From JBKHXU01 sp046565865 (GTDB lineage Bacteria > Pseudomonadota > Gammaproteobacteria > Acidiferrobacterales > Sulfurifustaceae): a DNA stretch of 24,164 nt. Numbering within the stretch: position 1 is the first letter of the stretch; each line of letters starts with the position of its first letter. The stretch is from contig JBKHXU010000052.1 in the NCBI GenBank assembly GCA_046565865.1, positions 1-24,164 of the forward strand, read 5' to 3'. Shown here in pieces: positions 1 to 7,050 of the stretch. The translations under genes were made by a program, and so were the position numbers. The notes beneath the pieces are model-generated. The model saw only the letters and a program-made list of their open reading frames with translations. It made no database searches and was not told the origin of the DNA.

Positions 1-198
1 GAAAAAAAATTCCGGTGATACATGCAATACGAATGCAAGGACGGTGACTAATTCCTTCCCGGGATTGCGTTCATCAATCTCGAGACCGTGAATATACTGG
101 CGCGTGACGCCCGTGCGCTCAGCTAAATCTGCTGGGCTCAGTTCGTTGAAAAGACGTGCGAAGCGCAGCCGCGCGCCATGAAAGCGAGATCCAGACAT
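1..198 (-). CDS. XRE-family helix-turn-helix regulator, N-terminal part (runs off window)
   Basis: An open frame from ATG at 198 runs to the window edge. The visible 66 residues start MSGSRFHGARLRFARL and continue through a Cro/C1-type helix-turn-helix (about residues 8-62; SPADLAERTGVTRQYIHGLE carries the turn and recognition helix). AGGA lies 6 bases before the ATG. The opening FHGARLRFAR and the ending VLHVSPEFF resemble XRE regulators that continue into an ImmA/IrrE (COG2856) zinc-peptidase domain, but that part lies outside the window, so the fusion is inference. It follows the 198-aa gene by 17 bases on the same strand, so the two form an operon. The GTAAACA array upstream of the operon would be its natural binding site. 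The DNA-binding domain is quite sure; the full architecture is not known. Confidence 0.8.
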   Translation of the reverse strand, partial: MSGSRFHGARLRFARLFNELSPADLAERTGVTRQYIHGLEIDERNPGKELVTVLAFVLHVSPEFFF

Positions 199-215
199 AA
201 TCGTTCCTGCTGCGG

Positions 216-812
216 TTAACCGGCTTGCGTTTCGTCTGCAGCCGGCGAATCCACCTGAGGCGCGGCGATATCGACCGCCACAGGCGGCGTATAGGTTGAA
301 GCCGGGAAGCTGACTACCTCGGCCTCGAACGGAATCGGCCAATAACACGATATCGTGCCATCATCCTTGAGGCCGGCGAATACGACGCTCACGGGTTTAC
401 CGTACCGATCAGTTTCGATTGAGAATCGCCACTTGAGCTCGCCGAGCTCAGATTGTCCAAAAGCGAGTGAGATCTGACGGAGCTCGTCCGAGCGAGTCGC
501 CAAAGTGTTGTTCGGTGGCCGACCATGGTGACCGCGATAGAACCTCACCGGAACGCTGCCGATCGCGAACACGAACCCCTTGGTCGGGCTGATAATCTGA
601 AACCACTGCCAATCGCCCGATTTCTGGATCTCCAACATGCGGTTGCGCCACCACGCATTTCGGCGGCAACCCAACGACCAGGCGTCATCCCCGTTTTGCG
701 GCTTATGCTCCGATGCAACTTCGATGGCGGTATCGGCGAAGAAGCGGGCTAGGCGCTGAAGCCTGTCTTCGGTGAGATCGGGGTGGCAATCCCAGGGCGC
801 TCTGTCGGTCAC
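216..812 (-). CDS. Conserved hypothetical protein paired with XRE regulator
   Basis: A 198-aa soluble protein; I do not recognise a named family. The start is GTG at 812, supported by AGGAGGG eight bases upstream. There is no signal peptide or membrane segment. The middle is rich in aromatic residues (AWWRNRM, DWQWFQII), followed by VPVRFYRG and then a segment rich in alternating hydrophobics (LKWRFSIETD, VSVVFAGL) that looks like beta-structure. The last 25 residues are Pro/Ala-rich and probably disordered. It lies directly upstream of the XRE regulator and behind a promoter covered by repeated GTAAACA sites. That suggests an autoregulated two-gene module: toxin-antitoxin, stress or phage-derived regulation are possible, none shown. 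Base composition upstream is clearly more AT-rich than in the housekeeping block. Confidence 0.75.
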   Translation of the reverse strand: MTDRAPWDCHPDLTEDRLQRLARFFADTAIEVASEHKPQNGDDAWSLGCRRNAWWRNRMLEIQKSGDWQWFQIISPTKGFVFAIGSVPVRFYRGHHGRPPNNTLATRSDELRQISLAFGQSELGELKWRFSIETDRYGKPVSVVFAGLKDDGTISCYWPIPFEAEVVSFPASTYTPPVAVDIAAPQVDSPAADETQAG

Positions 813-819
813 GTTCGAA

Positions 820-833
820 ACCCTCCTAAGGGT
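820..833 (-). promoter_or_regulatory. Small hairpin over the ribosome binding site of the 198-aa gene
   Basis: On the minus strand ACCCT-TAGG-AGGGT forms a 5-bp stem with a 4-base loop, and the Shine-Dalgarno AGGAGGG lies in its loop and 3' arm. It could dampen initiation. The stem is short, so an effect is only a possibility. Confidence 0.3.
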
Positions 834-851
834 CGGGGTATGTTCGAACGG

Positions 852-880
852 ATACTATGGGATTTTTATAAAAATGTAAA
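852..880 (-). promoter_or_regulatory. Probable sigma-70 promoter of the 198-aa/XRE operon
   Basis: On the minus strand TTTACA (880-875, five of six matches to TTGACA) is followed after exactly 17 bases by TAGTAT (857-852, four of six matches to TATAAT). The GTG start lies about 40 bases further on. The -35 box overlaps the first GTAAACA/TGTTTAC site, the expected arrangement for repression by a bound regulator. Confidence 0.55.
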
Positions 881-921
881 CATGATAATAATCCGTAAAC
901 AGGCTATGTTTACGTAAACAT
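876..921. promoter_or_regulatory. Operator array: three GTAAACA sites at 19-bp period plus 16-bp palindrome
   Basis: GTAAACA occurs at 876-882, 895-901 and 914-920, exactly 19 bases apart each time. The third copy is half of a perfect palindrome, ATGTTTACGTAAACAT (906-921). The array lies immediately upstream of, and overlaps, the -35 box of the 198-aa/XRE operon. This is the geometry of a multi-site operator for a helix-turn-helix protein. The XRE protein encoded downstream is the obvious candidate ligand (inference). Confidence 0.65.
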
Positions 922-935
922 CCCTCTTGGGGCCC

Positions 936-983
936 AGAAAACAGAAACCCCAGGTGGCTTGGGTTCGCCTGTTCCTGGGGTTT
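936..983 (-). terminator. Rho-independent terminator after the MazF-like gene
   Basis: Read on the minus strand, AAACCCCAGG (983-974) pairs perfectly with CCTGGGGTTT (954-945), a 10-bp stem. A CTGTTTTCT tail (944-936) follows. The 19-base loop has a further GGC/GCC pairing. It stands about 80 bases after the stop of the PemK/MazF-like gene and just before the next operon's operator array, so it separates the two units. Confidence 0.7.
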
Positions 984-984
984 G

Positions 985-998
985 CTGCCCGAAGGCAG
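985..998 (-). other. UUCG-tetraloop hairpin in the 3' untranslated region
   Basis: On the minus strand CTGCC-TTCG-GGCAG forms a 5-bp stem closed by a C(UUCG)G tetraloop, an exceptionally stable RNA loop. It directly precedes the terminator stem, so the MazF-like transcript would end in two tandem hairpins. Confidence 0.5.
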
Positions 999-1061
999 TC
1001 TTGAATGCCCGATTTACGGGGACGCCGTTAAGGCTAGCCTAAAGCGACATTCGGATCAAGA

Positions 1062-1460
1062 TCAGATTCCCAGCGCTACACCCACAGCGGCAAGAATGGC
1101 CTTCAAATCATCGTCTGTAATGCGATACGAGACATACTGGCGATTTTGCCCAAAGTTCTTTATGCGAATCAGCTCTAGCCGATTGTGTCCGACAGTGGTC
1201 ACCATATCGCATTTCGCCCATTGCGCCACTCCCCGCCACTGCTGCGGCACAGAAGCTGGATTCAGCTGGTGATGGTACGGCTGCGGGTTATGTGGTGAGG
1301 TTGTGCTTATTGGCACAACGGTACATATCCCGCTCCCAACCCGTCTCCGAGGTGAAATCACCACGATTGGTCTTTTCTTGACCATCTCGGGTGGTTGAAA
1401 TCCGGTACTGAAATCGCAAACGAGCAGCGTCCCCGGATCGGGGTGGAAAGTTATTGGCAT
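1062..1460 (-). CDS. PemK/MazF-family toxin-like protein (orphan)
   Basis: A 132-aa protein beginning MPITFHPDPGTLLVCDFSTG. The family hallmarks are visible: an N-terminal PGTLLVCDF strand, PEMVKKRPIVVISPR (about residues 24-38) that forms the conserved core after the first loop, TVVPISTTSP (about 47-56), and a C-terminal helix DDLKAILAAVG. MazF/PemK proteins are usually sequence-specific endoribonucleases that cut mRNA; this longer, phage-like branch is often annotated only as PemK/MazF-like. No antitoxin ORF is adjacent: 158 non-coding bases precede it and a structured 3' region follows. It may be regulated by the neighbouring ParD or by an unlinked factor, or be inactive. The start ATG at 1460 has only a weak ribosome binding site. 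Confidence 0.75.
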   Translation of the reverse strand: MPITFHPDPGTLLVCDFSTGFQPPEMVKKRPIVVISPRRRVGSGICTVVPISTTSPHNPQPYHHQLNPASVPQQWRGVAQWAKCDMVTTVGHNRLELIRIKNFGQNRQYVSYRITDDDLKAILAAVGVALGI

Positions 1461-1545
1461 TTCCGCGGAGGCTAGCTCACGACCTGCGGAGACGCAAACA
1501 ACTCGGAATGCAAACAGAGCTAACTAAAACAACCTAATTCTCACC

Positions 1546-1568
1546 GGAGCCGTCGAAAACATCGCTCC
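1546..1568. other. Imperfect hairpin between ParE and MazF-like genes
   Basis: GGAGC (1546-1550) pairs with GCTCC (1564-1568) across 13 bases, and ACC/GGT extends it imperfectly. There is no T-run directly after it on either strand, so a terminator role is weakly supported. The rest of 1461-1618 holds nothing else I can identify. Confidence 0.25.
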
Positions 1569-1618
1569 TCGGTACCACACTTTCAGTAACGCACCGTGTA
1601 CAGCGTCGGCAGCAGGCA

Positions 1619-1894
1619 TCACGGCCACTTGCGGGCGTGATGCAATACGCGCAACAACTGAATCAGGTCCAACTGCACGCGGTAAACGACCACGAACGGT
1701 GTCCCGGAAACGACCAGCTCGCGCGTACCGCGCAAACGCCCCGAACGACCTAGTGCCGGGTGCTGCTGTAGATATTCAACTGCCTCAAGCACCCGCTGAG
1801 CCATTTCCATGGCGGCGCCACGATTCTCCTGCGCGATATAGGACCCTGCATCATCGAGGTCTCGGAGCGCACTCGGGGTCCACCTAAGCTCCAC
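1619..1894 (-). CDS. parE: ParE/RelE-family toxin
   Basis: A 91-aa protein starting at GTG 1894 (MELRWTPSALRDLDDAGSYI). The pattern is standard for the RelE/ParE superfamily: an N-terminal strand with W-T-P, a two-helix segment, QHPALGRSGRLRGTREL (about residues 44-60) with the typical P-x-x-G-R-x-G-x-x-x-G-T-R-E-L, then strands FVVVYRV and IQLLRVLHHARKWP to the end. ParE-type members inhibit DNA gyrase, while RelE-type members cut mRNA at the ribosome; the RxxGTREL/HHARxWP pattern favours the ParE-like branch. It overlaps the antitoxin gene by 11 bases, the usual translational coupling of antitoxin first, toxin second. It appears intact. Confidence 0.9.
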   Translation of the reverse strand: MELRWTPSALRDLDDAGSYIAQENRGAAMEMAQRVLEAVEYLQQHPALGRSGRLRGTRELVVSGTPFVVVYRVQLDLIQLLRVLHHARKWP

Positions 1895-2132
1895 GCCGTC
1901 TCCATCGTTTGAGGCGCTTCACCGCTTCGGCATGGGGCACCAACTTACCCGCATTGGCCTCCGCTACACCTTGGCGTATCGCCTTCACCTGCCATTCCTG
2001 CAACGTCAGGAATTCCTCGATCGCCTGTCCCGCGACATATGACTTTGAACGATCGGTGGCATTGGCGAGATCGGCGAGCCGTTTGGCCACATCCTTTGAG
2101 ACTCGTACGGAAATCAGCGCGGTATCGGCCAT
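1884..2132 (-). CDS. parD: ParD/CopG-family ribbon-helix-helix antitoxin
   Basis: An 82-aa basic protein: MADTALISVRVSKDVAKRLA forms the DNA-binding strand and first helix, and DRSKSYVAGQAIEEFLTLQE the second helix of a ribbon-helix-helix fold (residues 5-47). The C-terminal tail, about 48-82 (WQVKAIRQGVAEANAG and following), is the toxin-wrapping region of ParD-like antitoxins. It should dimerise, repress its own promoter and neutralise the ParE product encoded just downstream with an 11-base overlap. GAGGTGA lies a few bases before the ATG. It has its own promoter in the 90 bases after purA. Confidence 0.9.
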   Translation of the reverse strand: MADTALISVRVSKDVAKRLADLANATDRSKSYVAGQAIEEFLTLQEWQVKAIRQGVAEANAGKLVPHAEAVKRLKRWRRRGA

Positions 2133-2154
2133 AGATCACCTCAGTCGGTAATAG

Positions 2155-2188
2155 CATCATTATAGATGACATCAGCATCCGACTTGAA
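2155..2188 (-). promoter_or_regulatory. parDE promoter with palindromic operator
   Basis: On the minus strand a perfect -10 box TATAAT (2164-2159) lies about 27 bases before the parD start. TTCAAG (2188-2183), only a fair -35, precedes it with an 18-base spacer. The -10 box is centred in the dyad CATC-TATAAT-GATG (2168-2155), well placed for repression by the ribbon-helix-helix antitoxin. Confidence 0.5.
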
Positions 2189-2223
2189 GCGCTGTGTTGG
2201 CGCAGTCGCTGTACGAGCCGTCT

Positions 2224-3516
<1,293 letters not shown>

Positions 3517-3546
3517 GTTGTATTTGCCTGTAAGTTTCGTTGCGCG

Positions 3547-4731
3547 TCAGCGGCCAACGGGCTTGCTCACCCAGCGATTCTGTTTACGCACTAGTTGCCG
3601 GTCGCAGCCAAGCTGCGCGGCACTGGCGCGATCACCGGGCAGCGCGCGCACGACGCGCTCGCCTTGTGCGCGCAGGCGTTGGATTTCGGCGGTCAGTACT
3701 GCGTCGTCGTCGGCCGGCGCATAGATGCCACCGGCCGCGGCAGCGGACGTCGTTCCGGCTTTGAGTAGCTCGCGCAGATCGGCGCCGAAACCGGTGGCGG
3801 CGCGTTCGCGCCCGAATGCCTTGCCGATCCCATCGTAGCGCCCGCCCTTGGCGATCGCGTGCCCGCGCGCGGGCACGAACGCAGCGAACATTACGCCGGT
3901 GTAATAGTGGTACCCGCCGAGTTCGGCGAGATCGACGTGCAGTTCGAGCCCCGGCGATTCGCGCTGCACGCGCCGGATCACCGTTTCCAAATAATCGATC
4001 GCCGCGATGACAGGCGGCACATCGCTGTACATCGTGCGTGCGCGCCCGAGCACGTCAACACCGCCGCTCATGTCGAACAGCGCCAGGAATTGTCGACGCT
4101 GCGCCTCGGCGGTTTTTGACTGCGCAAGCAGCGCCTCGGTGTCCGCCTTGGATTTGCGCTGCACGGCGTCCAGCAGATCCGCCTCTTGCGCGCGGTCGAA
4201 GCCGGCGCGCTCGGCGAGCGCTCGAAATACGCCGACGTGCGCCAGATCGATATGCGGCGCCGTGATGCCGGCGCGCGCCAAGCTCGCCACCATCAGCGCC
4301 AGTATCTCGGCGTCGCTTTCTGGACCCGCGTGCCCGTACAGCTCAGCCCCAAGCTGCAGCGGCTCGCGCGAACCGGCGAATTCATCCGGGAGCGTGCGCA
4401 GCACCGGACCGACGTAACACAACCGGGTGACGTGGTCGCGCTTGAGATAATGCGCGTCGATGCGCGCCGCCTGCGGCGTCATGTCCGGCCGCACACCCAT
4501 CAAGCGGCCGGTGAGTTGGTCGATCAGCTTGAAGGTCTGCAGATCGAGGTCCTTACCGACGCCGGTTTGCAGCGATTCCAGGTACTCGATGAGCGGCGGC
4601 ATCACCAGCTCGTATCCCCAGCCGTCGAACAGATCGAGCAGCTCGCGCCGCAGCCGTTCCAGCCGCCGCGCCTCGGCCGGCAACGTCTCTTCCACTCCGT
4701 CCGGCAGCAGCCAGCGATCCTTGGTCGACAT
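3547..4731 (-). CDS. hisZ: ATP phosphoribosyltransferase regulatory subunit
   Basis: 394 aa. HisZ is a paralogue of class II histidyl-tRNA synthetase that lost aminoacylation and acts as the regulatory and activating subunit of short-form HisG in the first step of histidine synthesis. The N-terminus MSTKDRWLLPDGVEETLPAE is typical, followed by the synthetase-like core: FDGWGYELVMPPLIEYLES, VRPDMTPQAARIDA (the motif 2 region), ELGGYHYYTGVMFAAFVP and GGRYDGIGKAFGRERAATGF near the C-terminal part of the core. The anticodon-binding domain of true HisRS is missing, which separates HisZ from HisS. It lies between DUF2065 and purA as in many Gammaproteobacteria. hisG is not in the window. Confidence 0.96.
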   Translation of the reverse strand: MSTKDRWLLPDGVEETLPAEARRLERLRRELLDLFDGWGYELVMPPLIEYLESLQTGVGKDLDLQTFKLIDQLTGRLMGVRPDMTPQAARIDAHYLKRDHVTRLCYVGPVLRTLPDEFAGSREPLQLGAELYGHAGPESDAEILALMVASLARAGITAPHIDLAHVGVFRALAERAGFDRAQEADLLDAVQRKSKADTEALLAQSKTAEAQRRQFLALFDMSGGVDVLGRARTMYSDVPPVIAAIDYLETVIRRVQRESPGLELHVDLAELGGYHYYTGVMFAAFVPARGHAIAKGGRYDGIGKAFGRERAATGFGADLRELLKAGTTSAAAAGGIYAPADDDAVLTAEIQRLRAQGERVVRALPGDRASAAQLGCDRQLVRKQNRWVSKPVGR

Positions 4732-4746
4732 GGCGATACGGTTACG

Positions 4747-4935
4747 TCAGCGATTGATGAGGTAGAGAACGACAACGCCGAGCAGCATGCTCGCCGCTCC
4801 GGTCACGCGCAAGGCCGCATCGCTGGTCTGCGCCATCAACACCAGCGCACGGCGCACCGCTCCGGGATTGAGAAACGGCATGATCCCTTCCAGCACCAAC
4901 ACCAGCGCGAGCGCCGCCCCCAGGTCGCGCCACAT
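4747..4935 (-). CDS. DUF2065 family small membrane protein
   Basis: A 62-aa protein with two predicted transmembrane helices: about residues 5-22 (LGAALALVLVLEGIMPFL) and 43-60 (VTGAASMLLGVVVLYLIN), separated by a short loop with NPGAVRRAL. DUF2065 proteins (YjeT type) are regularly found between hflC and hisZ or purA. Their function is unknown, but the fixed position next to HflK and HflC suggests a membrane role. The start ATG at 4935 lies 7 bases after the hflC stop, so it is probably co-translated. A second frame on the same strand is open over the same stretch but lacks membrane character. Confidence 0.88.
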   Translation of the reverse strand: MWRDLGAALALVLVLEGIMPFLNPGAVRRALVLMAQTSDAALRVTGAASMLLGVVVLYLINR

Positions 4936-4942
4936 GACGGCA

Positions 4943-5812
4943 TCAACGCGTCGGCTTCTTCATGTACTTGAAGAAGTCGGCGGACGGATCGACGATCATG
5001 ATGTCGTCCTTCTTCTTGAAGCTTTCCTTGTACGCGTTGAGGCTCCGGTACAGCGCGAAGAATTCCGGCGCACGGCCGTAGGCGCTGGCGTATATCGCGG
5101 TCGCGCGCGCGTCGCCCTCGCCGCGGATGCGTTCCGCCTGTCGATAGGCGTCCGCCAGCAACACCTGGCGCTGGCGCTCGGCGTTGGCGCGAATCTTCTC
5201 CGCCGCCTCTTCACCCTGCGCGCGCAGCTCGTTGGCAATGCGTGAACGCTCGGCCTTCATGCGCTGATACACGGACTGACTGATATCGTCCGACAGGTCG
5301 ACACGCTGCAGCCGCACGTCGACGACGCGGATACCGAACCGACCCGCCTCTCTGTCGGCGTACTCGGTCAGGATTTCCATGATCTTGCCGCGTTCGGTTG
5401 AGATGACGCTCTGGATGTTGCGCTTGCCGAACTCGTCGCGCAGACCGCTATTGATGACCTGTTCCAGACGGCGCCGCGCCTCCGACTCCTGGCCGCCGAC
5501 GGTTAGGTAATATTGACGCGCGTCGACGATGCGCCACTTCACAAACGAATCGACGATGACGTATTTCTTTTCCTTCGTCAGGAATGGCTGCGGATCCGCG
5601 TCCATGGTCAGGATGCGCGCATCGAAATACCGCGCGTCGTCCATGAACGGCACCTTAACGTGAATGCCCGGCTTGTCATCGTGCCGCAAAATCTGGCCGA
5701 AGCGCACGATCAGCACTTTTTCGCGTTCGTCCACGCTGTAAAAGGTCGAGAGCACGGCCACCAATCCCAGCAACACCAGGCCGACGACAAAAAGCGTCTT
5801 GGTTTGATTCAT
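4943..5812 (-). CDS. hflC: FtsH protease modulator HflC
   Basis: 289 aa, a normal length. An N-terminal membrane anchor (about residues 7-26, LFVVGLVLLGLVAVLSTFYS) is followed by an SPFH/Band 7 domain (VDEREKVLIVRFGQILR onward). A coiled-coil, Ala/Glu/Arg-rich stretch (about 185-235) and the C-terminal LNAYKESFKKKDDIMIVDP complete it; that last motif is characteristic of HflC. HflC assembles with HflK into a large periplasmic-side cage around the FtsH protease, which limits degradation of membrane proteins. It begins 4 bases after hflK, so the two are translationally linked. Confidence 0.97.
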   Translation of the reverse strand: MNQTKTLFVVGLVLLGLVAVLSTFYSVDEREKVLIVRFGQILRHDDKPGIHVKVPFMDDARYFDARILTMDADPQPFLTKEKKYVIVDSFVKWRIVDARQYYLTVGGQESEARRRLEQVINSGLRDEFGKRNIQSVISTERGKIMEILTEYADREAGRFGIRVVDVRLQRVDLSDDISQSVYQRMKAERSRIANELRAQGEEAAEKIRANAERQRQVLLADAYRQAERIRGEGDARATAIYASAYGRAPEFFALYRSLNAYKESFKKKDDIMIVDPSADFFKYMKKPTR

Positions 5813-5815
5813 GGC

Positions 5816-7009
5816 CTAGCCTCCGCGGCGCCGCAGATCGCTACGCGTGCGCGGCGGCACGGTCGCACGGCCGCTCGTCGCCGACTCGGTCTCGGCGTCG
5901 GGCGCCACCGGCGCCTCGCCCTCGCGCGCCGCGGGCGCGATGAGCTTGTCGATCGGTAGGTACATGAGACTGCTGCCCTTCTGATCGATGAACACCTTGG
6001 TCGTGTTGGACAAAACCTGTTCCATCGCTTCTATGTACAAGCGCTCGCGCGTCACCGCCGGTGCCTTGGCATATTCGGATGCGATCTGCACGAAGCGGCG
6101 CGCGTCGCCCTCCGCGCGCGCCACCGTGCTCGCGCGATACCCTTCCGCCTCCTGCAGCAATCGCGCCGCCGCGCCGCGCGCGCGCGGGATAACGTCGTTG
6201 GCATAGGCCTCCGCCTCATTCTTCAGGCGCTGCTCGTCCTCGCGCGCCTTAACCGCGTCATCGAACGCCGCTTTCACTTCCTCCGGCGGTTGCGCCCGTT
6301 GAGTCTCGACGGTCACCACGTGGATGCCGGTTTCGTAGCGATCCAGGATCTGCTGCAGCAGATTGCGTGCGTCGCGCGCCACTTGGTCGCGCCCTTCGGT
6401 AAGCGCGAAATCGAGCGTGCTCTTGCCCACCACTTCGCGCACCGCGGATTCGGTCGCCTGCGATATCGTGACCTCGGGATCGCGCACGTTGAACAGAAAG
6501 GCCGCGGCATCTTTGACCTTGTATTGGACCGCGAACTCGATCTCGATGATGTTTTCATCTTCGGTCAACATCAGCGCTTCTTTCGGCACTCGACTCTTGC
6601 CGCCCGTGCGCGGGGCCGTGCGGTAGCCGATTTCGATCGTGGAAACCTTCTCGACGTTGACCTTCTCGACGCGCTCGAACGGGTACGGCAGGTGCCAGCG
6701 CAATCCCGCCTCGGTGACATCGGTCTGGGCGCCGAAGCGCAGCACCACGCCGCGTTCCCCCTGCTGCACGATGTAGACGCCGCTCAGGAGCCACAACACT
6801 AGCGCGACAAACGCGATCAGCCCGACGCCAAGACCGCGTCCGCCGCCGACCGGCGCGGGCGTACCGCCACGACGGCCGCCAAAGATGCCGCCCAGCGCCT
6901 GCTGTATGTTGCGCACGATCTTATCGAGATCGGAGCCGCGTGCGTCCGCGCGCTTGCGTTGACCCCATGGGTCTTTGTCGCCGGAACCGCCGGGTACATT
7001 CCAGGCCAC
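5816..7009 (-). CDS. hflK: FtsH protease modulator HflK
   Basis: 397 aa. The N-terminus MAWNVPGGSGDKDPWGQRKR is the typical Gly/Pro-rich cytoplasmic leader of HflK. A basic and Gly-rich segment follows, then one transmembrane helix (about 60-82, LGVGLIAFVALVLWLLSGVYIV) and the SPFH/Band 7 domain starting QQGERGVVLRFGAQTD. A long helical region (KAREDEQRLKNEAEAYANDV) precedes a low-complexity tail. It partners HflC in the HflKC-FtsH complex in the inner membrane. It follows hflX by 41 bases in the conserved hfq-hflX-hflK-hflC order. Confidence 0.97.
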   Translation of the reverse strand: MAWNVPGGSGDKDPWGQRKRADARGSDLDKIVRNIQQALGGIFGGRRGGTPAPVGGGRGLGVGLIAFVALVLWLLSGVYIVQQGERGVVLRFGAQTDVTEAGLRWHLPYPFERVEKVNVEKVSTIEIGYRTAPRTGGKSRVPKEALMLTEDENIIEIEFAVQYKVKDAAAFLFNVRDPEVTISQATESAVREVVGKSTLDFALTEGRDQVARDARNLLQQILDRYETGIHVVTVETQRAQPPEEVKAAFDDAVKAREDEQRLKNEAEAYANDVIPRARGAAARLLQEAEGYRASTVARAEGDARRFVQIASEYAKAPAVTRERLYIEAMEQVLSNTTKVFIDQKGSSLMYLPIDKLIAPAAREGEAPVAPDAETESATSGRATVPPRTRSDLRRRGG

Positions 7010-7050
7010 TGGATGCTCCTAGTTTACAGCCGCAAAACCGAGGCGGCATT

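Noticed and set aside
876..920. Regularly spaced GTAAACA copies as a CRISPR or replication iteron array
   Set aside because: Repeats of 7 bases with 12-base gaps are far too short for CRISPR, and no replication gene is near; an operator fits the promoter overlap better.
1524..1619. 31-codon frame starting at an ATG that overlaps the ParE stop (TGATG)
   Set aside because: Its position resembles coupling, and it could be a missing antitoxin for the MazF-like gene. It is very short, however, with no ribosome binding site and no antitoxin-like helix.
4742..4933. Second open frame over the DUF2065 gene on the same strand
   Set aside because: The translation is hydrophilic and Arg/Gly-rich, whereas the other frame gives the two expected membrane helices of DUF2065.
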